NCBI GenBank assembly: GCA_018268055.1
Contig: JAFDXF010000094.1
Span: forward strand, 1-64,000
Direction: 5' to 3'
From: Bacteroidota bacterium
Lineage (GTDB): Bacteria > Bacteroidota > Bacteroidia > Chitinophagales > Chitinophagaceae
DNA: 64,000 bases
Position numbers and translations under genes: made by a program. The notes beneath the pieces are model-generated. The model saw only the letters and a list, made by a program, of their open reading frames with translations, made no database searches and was not told where the DNA came from. Below, piece after piece: positions 35,162 to 44,256 of this stretch. Position 1 is the stretch's first letter; each line of letters begins with the position of its first letter.

Positions 35162-37804
35162 ATGTCCAATAAGACGAAAAAGAAGACAAAGAAAAGCCCT
35201 GAGAAAAAACCTGCAAAATCTGATGTAGCCCCTTTCAAAGCTGAAAAGGAGGAGCCTATAGATTTTAAAGCAATCGCAAAAGATGAACGTACTTGGAAAA
35301 TTGTCGGTGTAGTTTTTCTTTTACTATCCCTTTTATTATTGATTTCTTTTTGCTCCTATCTTTTTACTTGGGAGCAGGATCAATCTGTAGCTAAACTTGG
35401 TTTTGCTGCATTGTTGGATAATAGTAAGCCTGTAGCAAATTTATTAGGACGATTTGGTGCTGTTGTATCGCATCTTTTTATTTATAATGGATTTGGCCTT
35501 GCTGCATTTCTTATTTGCACATTCTTTTTCGTTGTGGGTATTAATCTTTTGTTTCGGCAAAAAGTTTTTTCTATTGGAAGGAATTTAAAGTATGTAACTG
35601 TTGGGCTATTGGTATTGTCTATTGCTTTGTCTTTTGTTTTATCAGGAAGTAGTTTTCCCTTTGGTGGCGCAGTAGGTGATATGATTTGTAAGAAATTAAC
35701 CGGGGCTTTAGGCGGGTTTGGAACTGGTGCTGTATTATTATTACTTGCAGTAGGATATTTTATCTGGCAATTCAATCCTTCGTTTGATTGGAAATCTAAA
35801 GTTCAAAAGGATGTATCAGCAGTTGAAATTGAACCGGAAGCTTCTGTTACTGCACAGGATGACGCACAAGATGAAACAGCGCCTTTAGTCGCAGTGCAGT
35901 CGATTAATGATTTATATGCACCTAAAGAGACAGATGCAAAACAAGGCAATACATTAAAAGCAGACGGACCTGTTATCATTAACTTTCCGGATGAAAAACC
36001 GCACCAGGAATTTGCAGTAATTGAAAAAGATGAACCGATAGAACAGGATAATGAAGAAGTACAAGTACCACAAAAATTGCAAAGTAAAGAGGAGATAATT
36101 GTGGCGATACCTCAGGTCGATTCAAAAATTGATTTAGAGATTAACACACCTGAAATCAAAGATGATGCAGATGCAGAAGAAAAAGAAGAAGAATTGCAGC
36201 AAACTACTTCGGCATTAAAGAAAAATGATGAACCTTTAGCGTTAGAGATTAAAGCGCCTGAAGTAAAAGTAGAGGATGAGTCTGTTATAGAAAATCTTCC
36301 GCCTTATGAGCCTACGCTTGATTTAAGAGATTATAAATATCCTACACTTGGCCTATTAGAAACACATGGCAGTGAAAAAATTATCCAAGATGCGAATGAA
36401 TTGGAGAATAATAAAAATCAAATCATTTCTACCCTAAGAAACTATTCAATAGAAATTCAAAAAATCTATGCAACGGTTGGACCTACTGTTACTTTATACG
36501 AAATAGTGCCTGCTCCCGGTGTACGCATCTCAAAGATTAAAAATTTAGAAGATGATATTGCATTGAGTCTTGCTGCGTTAGGTATTCGTATAATAGCCCC
36601 GATACCCGGAAAAGGAACAATTGGTATAGAAGTGCCCAATGTGCGCAAGTCAATAGTAAGTATGAAAACACTATTGGCTTCCGAGAAGTTTCAAAATAAT
36701 ACTCATAGTTTGCCTATTGCTGTAGGTAAGAAAATAGACAACGAAAATTTTATCGTTGACTTGGCCAGTATGCCACACTTATTGATGGCCGGTGCTACAG
36801 GGCAAGGTAAATCTGTCGGTGTAAATGCAATACTTGTTTCATTGCTTTATAAAAAACATCCATCACAATTAAAGCTGGTGTTAATAGACCCCAAAAAAGT
36901 AGAGCTAAGTTTATACAGAGTTATTGAAAAACATTTTCTAGCCAAATTGCCCGGTGAGGATGAATCCATTATAACAGATACAAAAAAAGTAATCAATACA
37001 TTAAATGCGCTTTGTATTGAAATGGATAATCGTTATGATTTACTGAAAGAGGCCGGAACGAGAAACATTAAAGAATACAATGAAAAATTTATCAAGCGAA
37101 AACTGAATCCACAAAAAGGACATCAGTATTTGCCATTCATCGTATTGGTAGTAGATGAGTTTGCAGATTTAATTATGACTGCAGGAAAAGAAATTGAAAT
37201 GCCGATAGCACGTTTGGCACAATTAGCTCGTGCAGTAGGTATTCACTTGATAATTGCTACACAAAGACCTTCTGTAAATATTATTACCGGAACAATCAAA
37301 GCTAACTTTCCTTCGAGAATTGCGTTTAAGGTTTCGTCTAAAATTGACTCTCGAACTATTTTAGACACCGGTGGTGCAGAGCAATTAATTGGAAAAGGAG
37401 ATATGTTGATCTCGCACAATGGTGAAGTAACCCGTTTGCAATGTGCTTTTGTAGATACGCCTGAAGTAGAAAAAATAGTTGAGTTCATTGGTGATCAGCG
37501 AGGTTATCCGCAAGCATTTTTGTTGCCGGAATATGTAGATGAAAAAGAACTGGAAGGAAAAGATTTTGATCTTTCAGATAGAGATTCATTATTTGAAGAT
37601 GCCGCCCGATTGATTGTTCAGAATCAAATTGGCTCCACATCTCTTTTACAACGCCGTATGAAATTGGGCTATAATCGTGCAGGCCGTTTGATGGATCAGT
37701 TGGAGTCAGCCGGCATTGTGGGGCCCAATCAAGGAAGTAAAGCACGTGAAGTATTGATAAAAACAGAATTAGACTTGCAGCAGCATTTGGATATGCTTGG
37801 ATAA
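35162..37804 (+). CDS. ftsK: DNA translocase FtsK/SpoIIIE
   Basis: Septal DNA pump that clears chromosome ends during division. The 880-residue protein has a basic start, four transmembrane helices (about residues 42-66, 108-130, 142-160 and 183-203), and an acidic low-complexity linker to ~395. The motor carries LMAGATGQGKSVGVNAI (Walker A, near residue 540), PFIVLVVDEFADLIM (Walker B) and IATQRPSVNIITGTIKANFPSRIAF. A C-terminal winged-helix gamma domain (SLLQRRMKLGYNRAGRLMDQLE) would read polarity signals on DNA. The linker is short next to that of Escherichia coli. Confidence 0.96.
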   Translation: MSNKTKKKTKKSPEKKPAKSDVAPFKAEKEEPIDFKAIAKDERTWKIVGVVFLLLSLLLLISFCSYLFTWEQDQSVAKLGFAALLDNSKPVANLLGRFGAVVSHLFIYNGFGLAAFLICTFFFVVGINLLFRQKVFSIGRNLKYVTVGLLVLSIALSFVLSGSSFPFGGAVGDMICKKLTGALGGFGTGAVLLLLAVGYFIWQFNPSFDWKSKVQKDVSAVEIEPEASVTAQDDAQDETAPLVAVQSINDLYAPKETDAKQGNTLKADGPVIINFPDEKPHQEFAVIEKDEPIEQDNEEVQVPQKLQSKEEIIVAIPQVDSKIDLEINTPEIKDDADAEEKEEELQQTTSALKKNDEPLALEIKAPEVKVEDESVIENLPPYEPTLDLRDYKYPTLGLLETHGSEKIIQDANELENNKNQIISTLRNYSIEIQKIYATVGPTVTLYEIVPAPGVRISKIKNLEDDIALSLAALGIRIIAPIPGKGTIGIEVPNVRKSIVSMKTLLASEKFQNNTHSLPIAVGKKIDNENFIVDLASMPHLLMAGATGQGKSVGVNAILVSLLYKKHPSQLKLVLIDPKKVELSLYRVIEKHFLAKLPGEDESIITDTKKVINTLNALCIEMDNRYDLLKEAGTRNIKEYNEKFIKRKLNPQKGHQYLPFIVLVVDEFADLIMTAGKEIEMPIARLAQLARAVGIHLIIATQRPSVNIITGTIKANFPSRIAFKVSSKIDSRTILDTGGAEQLIGKGDMLISHNGEVTRLQCAFVDTPEVEKIVEFIGDQRGYPQAFLLPEYVDEKELEGKDFDLSDRDSLFEDAARLIVQNQIGSTSLLQRRMKLGYNRAGRLMDQLESAGIVGPNQGSKAREVLIKTELDLQQHLDMLG

Positions 37805-37898
37805 CGAATCGGAATTTATTTTTGTTAATAAAATCATTAGAATTAAGAGCGTCGCAACCGTTTGTGATAACTTATCATCATTTCTTTGTGTATTCTTT

Positions 37899-37906
37899 TA
37901 TCTTTG
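37899..37906 (+). promoter_or_regulatory. -7 promoter element of lolA (TATCTTTG)
   Basis: Perfect consensus 37 nt before ATG 37944. It lies inside the upstream in-frame extension and so argues against any earlier start. Confidence 0.55.
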
Positions 37907-37943
37907 CACTCTTTTTAGAGTCATAGAACCAAATAATTTGAAA

Positions 37944-38591
37944 ATGAAAAAACTTCTATTAGGTATTGTACTATTCTCATCCACCGCTTCTTTCGCACAA
38001 GTAAAGAATGATCCTGCTGCAAAAGCGATATTAGATGGCGTAAGCGCCAAGTTTAAAACCTATTCCACAGTAGATGCATCTTTTACTTACAAAGTAGAAA
38101 ATGGCTCCGGAAAAGCGTTGAGTAATAAAACGGGCACTGTTAAGTTGAAAGGAACAAAGTATAGAGTAAGTTTTAACGGCCAAGAAATTTTCAGCGATGG
38201 TAAAACGGTTTGGAATTATGATAAAGCTGCAAAAGAAGTGACTATTAGTAATGTAGAGACAAAAAACAGCACAATCACTCCGCAAAAATTATTTACCAAT
38301 TTTTATGATAAAGACTTCTTATATGGGTTAAACGGTGAAAAGAAGATAGGCGGAAAAACAATACAGGAAATTGAAATGACACCTACAGATAAAAGTAAGC
38401 CTTTCTTTAAAGTATATGTACAAGTAGATAAAGTTGCTAAATCAATCTACAGCACAAAAGTATTAGAAAATGCAGGCAACAGATATACCTACACGATCAG
38501 TACCATGAAAACAAATAAGCCAATTCCTGATACAGAATTTACTTTTGATAAGAAAAAGTATCCGGGTGTAGAGGAAGTAGATTTAAGATAA
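37944..38591 (+). CDS. lolA: Outer-membrane lipoprotein carrier protein LolA-like
   Basis: A 215-residue periplasmic chaperone that ferries lipoproteins to the outer membrane. The signal peptide MKKLLLGIVLFSSTASFAQ begins at ATG 37944. The mature part has the LolA half-barrel pattern: ILDGVSAKFKTYSTVDASFTY, SDGKTVWNYDKAAKEVTI near residue 95, and LNGEKKIGGKTIQEIEMTPTD. Bacteroidota commonly have LolA without LolB. The upstream extension to 37797 is rejected because it spans the promoter. Confidence 0.85.
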   Translation: MKKLLLGIVLFSSTASFAQVKNDPAAKAILDGVSAKFKTYSTVDASFTYKVENGSGKALSNKTGTVKLKGTKYRVSFNGQEIFSDGKTVWNYDKAAKEVTISNVETKNSTITPQKLFTNFYDKDFLYGLNGEKKIGGKTIQEIEMTPTDKSKPFFKVYVQVDKVAKSIYSTKVLENAGNRYTYTISTMKTNKPIPDTEFTFDKKKYPGVEEVDLR

Positions 38592-38619
38592 GTAATTTGA
38601 ACAATAAAATAGTGAAATT

Positions 38620-38651
38620 AAATGGATCCGTTTTGCGTGATCCATTTTTTT
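38620..38651 (+). terminator. Intrinsic terminator of lolA
   Basis: A 9-bp stem AAATGGATC (38620-38628) with GATCCATTT (38639-38647), followed by T residues. Confidence 0.8.
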
Positions 38652-38693
38652 GTGGCTCAATTTTAATTTCGGTATGTATCGTTTCGTGTAATG

Positions 38694-38730
38694 AAAAAAG
38701 CCGCATCGGTTGGTAAACTTGATGCGGCTT
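38694..38730 (-). terminator. Intrinsic terminator of the secreted 151-residue protein gene
   Basis: Stem GCCGCATC (38700-38707) with GATGCGGC (38721-38728); on the minus strand it is followed by a run of six T. It faces the lolA terminator, so the two genes are insulated. Confidence 0.85.
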
Positions 38731-38750
38731 TTGATAGGTGGAAGAGAAGA

Positions 38751-39206
38751 TTATTTCTTAACTAATACTACTTCACCATCATATTTTTTGTCAACCACTG
38801 CTGCCAAAAATGGCTGCCAAGTAGAACTTGTTTTTTCGCCTAAAGAATAAGCATAATTAAAGAGGATTTTCTTTCCTTTCTTTACAATGCCTTTAATAGC
38901 AATCGTAAATTTTTTATCTGATGCTTCAGGTATGAAAGCGATTACGTATTGCTTTGAGAAATCTACCTCTGTAGGTTTTCCATTTTTTCCCATTAATGCA
39001 GCTGCGCCGAAGATATTGTCAAATTCTTCTTGAGTTTCAATTTTCGGGCTTTTTAAATCACCTTGTTGAAAAGTGTTTTTTACAAAATAGTTTTTTACTT
39101 GAGTGTAAGGCACTTTCGCTGTGTTAGATTTTTTGGCTTTTTGGGCATTAGCAGAAGTGATAAACATGGCAGAAAGAAATGCGAAGGTCAAAATTGCTTT
39201 AGTCAT
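38751..39206 (-). CDS. Small exported protein, possibly PrcB-C-like
   Basis: A 151-residue exported protein; signal peptide 1-21 ending SANA. The mature domain is a compact alpha/beta unit (VDFSKQYVIAFIPEASDKKFTI, then GKKILFNYAYSLGEKTSSTWQPFLAAVV). The VDFSKxxVIA start and the closing strands recall the C-terminal domain of PrcB proteins, but the match is weak and from memory. No partner protease is adjacent, although a metzincin gene lies 178 bp upstream in the same direction. Confidence 0.65.
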   Translation of the reverse strand: MTKAILTFAFLSAMFITSANAQKAKKSNTAKVPYTQVKNYFVKNTFQQGDLKSPKIETQEEFDNIFGAAALMGKNGKPTEVDFSKQYVIAFIPEASDKKFTIAIKGIVKKGKKILFNYAYSLGEKTSSTWQPFLAAVVDKKYDGEVVLVKK

Positions 39207-39383
39207 AGTTTGTTTTTTGTTGATTAAAAATGTTCCTACTCTTTTGGCTTTTCGGTTACGCCTTTTTGGGTTTATTTAAATTATTAAAAAAAATATTGTT
39301 GCTTTCTTTAGTCTTGATGCTTTTATTTTAAGGATTACATATTTTAATTACGTTTATATGAATAAAAATACTGTTTGTAATTT

Positions 39384-40682
39384 TTATTTCCATCCCAAAG
39401 CCTTACACATATCATAGGTAAGTGTTTTGTAATATAAAATTCCATCTTGAATGTAATAAACTTTTATTTCTAATGGTATGCAGCCCCAGCCGCTCCATTC
39501 TGCTTTAAAGTTGTTACTGCTATTATCACCTACTAAAGTTTTTACTTTAAAAGAAGGATGATTTCTATTGTATTCTACTCTCACTATTTTATTGAAAATT
39601 CCGGAGTTTGGATTTATGGAGAAACTAAATAGGTATTGATTATTGTTTAAATTCTTTTTACGAAAATCTATTGCAATTTCATCATTTCCTAAAGAGCCGC
39701 CAGCCGGCTTGTTAAAATTAATATATCTTTCTACATCAAGCTTTTCTCCGCTTTTATAAAAAACAGTTGCAGAAACGATAAAGTCCATGGATTTACTAAC
39801 GCCAATATTCAACGAAAAATTATTGCCGACATCTTTTGAATAGAGATCCTTGGGGTTGAAGCGGTCATCCAAACGGTAATAACAATACGCAATATTTTTT
39901 AGCTCATTTTGATCGGCAGTTAAGAATACCTTGATTTCAGATTTGCCGTCAGCAAATTGATTGATGTTGTGCACCAATCTTGCAGTTTTCGAAGTCGGGG
40001 TAGGAGCTATATTTACCGGATTGCCATAGATTGCTCTTACACCTTCAATATCTCCATCACTCAATTTTCCATTATTATTATATTTTGGATTACAATAATT
40101 CATCACAGAACTTTCATCACAGGTTGAAGTCCACCAATCACCAGTTGAAAATCTTTTCTTCCCACTTTGATCAGGTGCACCAAGATCGCAATTAGGGCAA
40201 TCTGTTCTTCTTTGTTCATGCTCAAATCCTAATGCGTGACCAAATTCGTGTACTGCTATAACTCTGATATAATATTCATACCGATTCATTATTTGGCTAC
40301 GTGTTCCATTTTGTAGCGGTTTCCATTTATAAAAATCAAAATTGAGTACCATGCCAACTTTTTGTCTTCCTAATTCATTTCCTAAGCCTATAGTATGCGG
40401 TACATCATCGTCAATTAATATTCTGATTCCATCTTTATTCTCAGATAAATTACACCAGATAAATTTTACAGCAGATTCTTTTTCCCAGCTATTTTTTATT
40501 GAAGTTTGAACCCATTGCCTTTGTTGCGCATTTTCTGCAGTGGGGTTTATCCAAGAAACTTTGATGTTATTTGAAGGCCATTTTGTGCCTTTGGATACAA
40601 AAGCATTGTAGTTCTCCTGTCCGAAAATTTTAAATGATATAAGTATGCATAAAAGAAATGCAATGAAAGGGTACTTTTTCAT
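39384..40682 (-). CDS. Secreted metzincin metalloprotease with probable tandem pYEATS domains
   Basis: A 432-residue exported zinc protease. Signal peptide ~1-21 (ending KIFGQ). The catalytic domain spans ~25-222, with the metzincin motif AVHEFGHALGFEHEQ (His145, Glu146, His149, His155) and Met-turn SVMNYC (Met194), plus cysteines in the CPNC/TSTC/NYC region. After a Pro/Thr linker come two similar beta-rich units, about residues 238-322 and 345-428; each has an AYCYYRLDDRFNPKDLYS- or VEYNRNHPSFKVKTL-type strand and a GWGCIPLEIKVYYIQDG-type strand. These fit the prokaryotic YEATS (pYEATS) pattern. The protease call is firm; the pYEATS call is probable. Confidence 0.85.
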   Translation of the reverse strand: MKKYPFIAFLLCILISFKIFGQENYNAFVSKGTKWPSNNIKVSWINPTAENAQQRQWVQTSIKNSWEKESAVKFIWCNLSENKDGIRILIDDDVPHTIGLGNELGRQKVGMVLNFDFYKWKPLQNGTRSQIMNRYEYYIRVIAVHEFGHALGFEHEQRRTDCPNCDLGAPDQSGKKRFSTGDWWTSTCDESSVMNYCNPKYNNNGKLSDGDIEGVRAIYGNPVNIAPTPTSKTARLVHNINQFADGKSEIKVFLTADQNELKNIAYCYYRLDDRFNPKDLYSKDVGNNFSLNIGVSKSMDFIVSATVFYKSGEKLDVERYINFNKPAGGSLGNDEIAIDFRKKNLNNNQYLFSFSINPNSGIFNKIVRVEYNRNHPSFKVKTLVGDNSSNNFKAEWSGWGCIPLEIKVYYIQDGILYYKTLTYDMCKALGWK

Positions 40683-40844
40683 TATTGTAGTTTTTGTTTA
40701 AGGGCTGAAATTTCTAAGGAGGTGGCTAAATGATACGATTTGTAAATATAGTTATTATTAGGATGAATAATTACTATTAATGAGTGGCAAGTTAAAAGTT
40801 ATAAAAATGTAAAATCGAATATGCCCATTTTTTTTTATTGGTAA

Positions 40845-41669
40845 CTACTTACCTGTTACTACATTTCTTAATTGAGTTAATTGTATCAATAGGTTTTCCA
40901 GCAAATCAAGTTTTAGCATATTGGCCCCGTCACTTTTTGCATTTGCAGGGTCAGGATGTGTTTCAATAAAGATTCCGTCTGCGCCTACTGCTATGGCAGC
41001 TTTTGCTATAGTGCCAATCATTTTCGGATTTCCACCTGTTATGCCACTTGTTTGGTTGGGCTGTTGTAACGAGTGTGTTACATCCATCACCACTGGCGCA
41101 TAGTGTTGCATTATAGGAAGATTACGATAGTCGACAACAAGATCTTGATAACCGAATGTTGTACCTCTTTCAGTTAAAAGTACTTTATCATTTCCTGCAT
41201 TTTTAATTTTTGTTACTGCAAACTGCATCGCCTCACCACTTACAAATTGGCCTTTTTTTACATTGATGATCTTATCTGTTTTGGCAGCGGCGATTAATAA
41301 ATCTGTTTGACGACAAAGGAATGCAGGAATTTGCAGTACATCTACATACGGGGCAGCAATGGCTGCTTCTTCAGCCGTATGTATATCTGTAACGATAGGA
41401 AGATTATATTTTATTTTTACTTTTTGAAGGATTTTAAGTGCAGCCTCATCACCAATACCTGTGAATGAAGTAGCACTGGTACGATTGGCCTTTCGATAGG
41501 ATGCTTTAAAAATGTATGGTATTTTCAAGCATTTACAAATGGTATAAACTTTATCAGCAATACTCATTACCATTTCTTCCGACTCTACCACACAGGGCCC
41601 TGCCATTAGAAAAAACGATTGCTCATTATACTGTTGGTCTTTGAATAATTCCTTTAAAAATGTTTCCAT
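40845..41669 (-). CDS. kdsA: 3-deoxy-8-phosphooctulonate synthase (KDO8P synthase)
   Basis: Condenses arabinose-5-phosphate with phosphoenolpyruvate to KDO8P for the lipopolysaccharide core. The 274-residue protein has AGPCVVES near residue 24, YIFKASYRKANRTS, TDIHTAEEA, VLLTERGTTFGYQDLVVDYR and GIFIETHPDPANAKSDG. The Cys in AGPCVVES (instead of the Asn of Escherichia coli KdsA) marks the metal-dependent type. ATG 41669 is chosen; it sits 5 nt from a perfect -7 box, so the transcript is probably leaderless. Divergent from threonine dehydrogenase. Confidence 0.95.
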   Translation of the reverse strand: METFLKELFKDQQYNEQSFFLMAGPCVVESEEMVMSIADKVYTICKCLKIPYIFKASYRKANRTSATSFTGIGDEAALKILQKVKIKYNLPIVTDIHTAEEAAIAAPYVDVLQIPAFLCRQTDLLIAAAKTDKIINVKKGQFVSGEAMQFAVTKIKNAGNDKVLLTERGTTFGYQDLVVDYRNLPIMQHYAPVVMDVTHSLQQPNQTSGITGGNPKMIGTIAKAAIAVGADGIFIETHPDPANAKSDGANMLKLDLLENLLIQLTQLRNVVTGK

Positions 41670-41673
41670 AAGG

Positions 41674-41681
41674 CAAAGATA
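41674..41681 (-). promoter_or_regulatory. -7 promoter element of kdsA (TATCTTTG)
   Basis: Perfect consensus on the minus strand, 5 nt before ATG 41669. It excludes the earlier in-frame ATG at 41693. Confidence 0.6.
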
Positions 41682-41772
41682 TGGCCGGAACATTATGTAT
41701 AGAATACAGGTTTTCCACGTTACTAATTTTAATTGCAGGGTTTCGTGTATCTTGCCATTTTATTTATCATCT

Positions 41773-42717
41773 ATGCAAAAAGAAAAAATATTAGTTATCG
41801 GTGCTTCCGGACAAATAGGAGTAGAACTGACAATGGCACTTCGGAAAATTTATGGGAATGCCAATGTAATTGCTTCAGATTTGAGAGAGCAAAACCCACT
41901 GCTCGAAGGCACAGGGCCTTACGTGAGTATGGATGTTATGAACAAAGAAATGTTGCACGTACAAGTGCTTCGACAAAATATTACACAGATATATCTGCTG
42001 GCTGCTATTTTATCTGCCACAGGAGAAAAGAACCCCGGCCTTGCGTGGAACTTGAATATGACAGGGCTGTTAAATGTATTAGACATAGCCCGAGAGGAAA
42101 AACTTCATAAAGTTTATTGGCCATCCTCCATTGCTGTTTTTGGACCCACATCGCCAAAACAAAACTGCCCGCAACAAACAATCATAGAACCAACAACAGT
42201 CTATGGAATTAGTAAATATGCAGGAGAGTTTTGGTGTCATTATTTTAATCAGCGTTTCGGTGTAGATGTAAGAAGTATTCGCTATCCGGGTTTGATCTCT
42301 TATAAATCTCCTCCCGGCGGTGGTACAACAGATTATGCAGTAGAAATATTTCATGATGCTTTGGAAGAAATGAAATATGAATGTTTTCTGAAAGAAGACA
42401 CTTATTTGCCAATGATGTATATGCCCGATGCGATTCGTGCCACAATAGAATTGATGGAGGCTCCTGCAGAAAAAATAAAAATTCGTACTTCATACAATGT
42501 TTCCGGTATGAGTTTTTCACCGAAAGAAATTGCACTTGAAATTAAAAAACATATACCTGAATTTTCAATTTCTTATAAGCCTGATTACCGTCAGGAAATA
42601 GCCAATAGTTGGCCACAAAGTATTGATGATACTACTGCTCGTAATGATTGGGGGTGGAAAGAAGAGTTCAACCTGGCAGCTATGACGCAGGATATGATTG
42701 AAAATTTGAAGAAGTAA
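41773..42717 (+). CDS. NAD-dependent L-threonine 3-dehydrogenase, SDR/epimerase-like
   Basis: A 314-residue extended short-chain dehydrogenase. The NAD motif VIGASGQIGVELTMAL is near residue 8, and the catalytic Tyr-Lys is in TVYGISKYAGE near residue 148. The C-terminal part LPMMYMPDAIRATIELMEAP, YNVSGMSFSPKEIA and YRQEIANSWPQSIDD matches the UDP-galactose-epimerase-like threonine dehydrogenases of Bacteroidota, which make 2-amino-3-ketobutyrate. No kbl ligase gene is adjacent. ATG 41773 (MQKEKILVIGASG) is used; the earlier start at 41641 would run through the divergent kdsA promoter. Confidence 0.88.
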   Translation: MQKEKILVIGASGQIGVELTMALRKIYGNANVIASDLREQNPLLEGTGPYVSMDVMNKEMLHVQVLRQNITQIYLLAAILSATGEKNPGLAWNLNMTGLLNVLDIAREEKLHKVYWPSSIAVFGPTSPKQNCPQQTIIEPTTVYGISKYAGEFWCHYFNQRFGVDVRSIRYPGLISYKSPPGGGTTDYAVEIFHDALEEMKYECFLKEDTYLPMMYMPDAIRATIELMEAPAEKIKIRTSYNVSGMSFSPKEIALEIKKHIPEFSISYKPDYRQEIANSWPQSIDDTTARNDWGWKEEFNLAAMTQDMIENLKK

Positions 42718-42771
42718 ATAACCCCTATATTTTATGATGAAATCATTATTGTGATAATGACTTTATTGGCA

Positions 42772-43059
42772 TTAATGCACAATTGAAAATTTTTCAAATA
42801 ATATAGTTTCAACTTCTGTAACATTCACCCCGGCAACCATTGCTCTGGGTGACCCTTTTTTACACCATTCTATCAGTTGATTTAATTGAGGATCATCGCC
42901 TGTAGCTATGATTAAAACAGTACCATCTTTTTGATTAGAAACATTTCCGGAGATGGAAAGTTCTTTCGCTTTTTGAACTGTACTTTGTCTATAAAAAACG
43001 CCTTGTACTTTGCCTGATACTACAATGGAAATAGTTTTTATCAATTTTTTAAAATTCAA
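42772..43059 (-). CDS. acyP: Acylphosphatase
   Basis: A 95-residue enzyme that hydrolyses acyl phosphates such as carbamoyl phosphate. The active-site loop GKVQGVFYRQST supplies the catalytic Arg, and GNVSNQKDGTV the catalytic Asn. No ATG is in range: the start is TTG at 43059 (or a later TTG), and it overlaps the upstream fRMsr gene by 11 bp, which favours translational coupling. Confidence 0.9.
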   Translation of the reverse strand: MNFKKLIKTISIVVSGKVQGVFYRQSTVQKAKELSISGNVSNQKDGTVLIIATGDDPQLNQLIEWCKKGSPRAMVAGVNVTEVETILFEKFSIVH

Positions 43060-43522
43060 TCATTTTTACAATTTGTTCCAGATATATTTTATCTATTTCA
43101 TCAAACTCATTATAACGATCACTGTCAACATCTAATACAGCCACTACTTCATTGATTTTAAAAATAGGAAGTACAATTTCTGACTTTGATAGACTGCTGC
43201 AAGCAATATGTCCGGGAAATTTTTCTACGTCAGGCACAATCAAGGTTTGACTTTCTGCCCAGCTTGCTCCACACACGCCACGCCCTTTTTTGATACGTGT
43301 GCAAGCTACCGGCCCTTGAAAAGGACCCAGCACCAGCTCAGTGTCTTTTACTAAATAGAAGCCGACCCAAAACCATCCAAACTGCTCTTTTAAAGCTGCT
43401 GTGATATTTGCAAGGTTGGCTATCAGGTCTGTTTCACCTTGCAATAAACCTTGAATTTGCGGAATCAATGATTTGTATTGGTCTTCTTTGGTGCCTATGA
43501 TAATTTGTAAATCTTCTGCCAT
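43049..43522 (-). CDS. msrC: Free methionine-(R)-sulfoxide reductase (GAF domain)
   Basis: Reduces free Met-R-sulfoxide with a GAF fold and three cysteines. The 157-residue protein shows the family's cysteine set: GPVACTRIKKGRGVCGASWA and VEKFPGHIACSSLSKSEIVLPI, followed by VVAVLDVDSDRYNEFDE. First gene of a two-gene unit with acyP, overlapping by 11 bp. Confidence 0.93.
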   Translation of the reverse strand: MAEDLQIIIGTKEDQYKSLIPQIQGLLQGETDLIANLANITAALKEQFGWFWVGFYLVKDTELVLGPFQGPVACTRIKKGRGVCGASWAESQTLIVPDVEKFPGHIACSSLSKSEIVLPIFKINEVVAVLDVDSDRYNEFDEIDKIYLEQIVKMIEF

Positions 43523-43665
43523 TGGACAAAGTTAATGGAACTAAAAGCTAACCAAAATCATTTTAGGTTTTCGGCTAGATTTTTTGTTTTAATTAATTGT
43601 TCTTGTAATTTTAGTGTCCCCATTAATTCAGTCAAACATCTTTTTAAACTTTAAAACTTTGTAAA

Positions 43666-44190
43666 ATGGCTTCCAAAAAGAAAGCAGCAAAAAAGATAGT
43701 ACGCAAAAGCGGAAAAGCTGCTAAAGCAAAAGTTACTCGTAAAAAGTCTGTTCCTAAGAAATCAGTTACCAAAAAAACGAAACCGGCTAAAGCAAAATCA
43801 AAACCAGTTGCTAAGAAAAAATCAAAAGTAATAAAACCAAAAACTGCAAAAAAGAAAGTAGTAAAAAAGAAAGCTGTAGCTAAAAAACGTGTAGCCAAAA
43901 AAGTGACAAAGGCTTTAAAAAAAGTTACTCCTAAAAAAGTAGTTACTAAAAAGAAAATGCCTGTTAAAAAAGCATCAGTTGCTAAGAAGCCATTTTTCTC
44001 TCCTGAATCTCCTGCTGTGGAGTCAAAACCTATTATTGTTGAGCAGCCGGTAGTAGTAGAAAGATATGAGGAAGTTTATGAAACACCTGAAGGAACTTTG
44101 GTGGTAGATACCATTGTAGTCCAAGATAACACTGAGTCTGCACAGAGCAAATCTCCTTTTTATGATGACGATCAACAGGGTAATTCCTGA
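43666..44190 (+). CDS. Lys/Ala-rich histone H1-like DNA-binding protein
   Basis: A 174-residue protein. Residues 1-108 are almost wholly Lys, Ala, Val, Pro and Thr in irregular AKKKxxKK-type repeats, like eukaryotic H1 tails and bacterial Hc1/Hc2-type proteins. The remaining ~65 residues are acidic and aromatic (VVVERYEEVYETPEGTLVVD...YDDDQQGNS), free of Lys clusters. It likely condenses or bridges nucleic acid; the acidic tail could moderate binding. A very similar Lys/Ala tail ends TopA in this window. Terminator follows. Function is inference from composition. Confidence 0.75.
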   Translation: MASKKKAAKKIVRKSGKAAKAKVTRKKSVPKKSVTKKTKPAKAKSKPVAKKKSKVIKPKTAKKKVVKKKAVAKKRVAKKVTKALKKVTPKKVVTKKKMPVKKASVAKKPFFSPESPAVESKPIIVEQPVVVERYEEVYETPEGTLVVDTIVVQDNTESAQSKSPFYDDDQQGNS

Positions 44191-44206
44191 ATATTTTTTT
44201 CTCAAT

Positions 44207-44256
44207 ACTGTTTCAAAGTTGCTATTTGTTGAATGGTGACTTTGAAACAGTTTTTT
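44207..44256 (+). terminator. Intrinsic terminator after the histone-like gene
   Basis: A 13-bp perfect stem ACTGTTTCAAAGT (44207-44219) with 44239-44251, then six T. It runs up to the stop of the convergent ispE. Confidence 0.9.
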
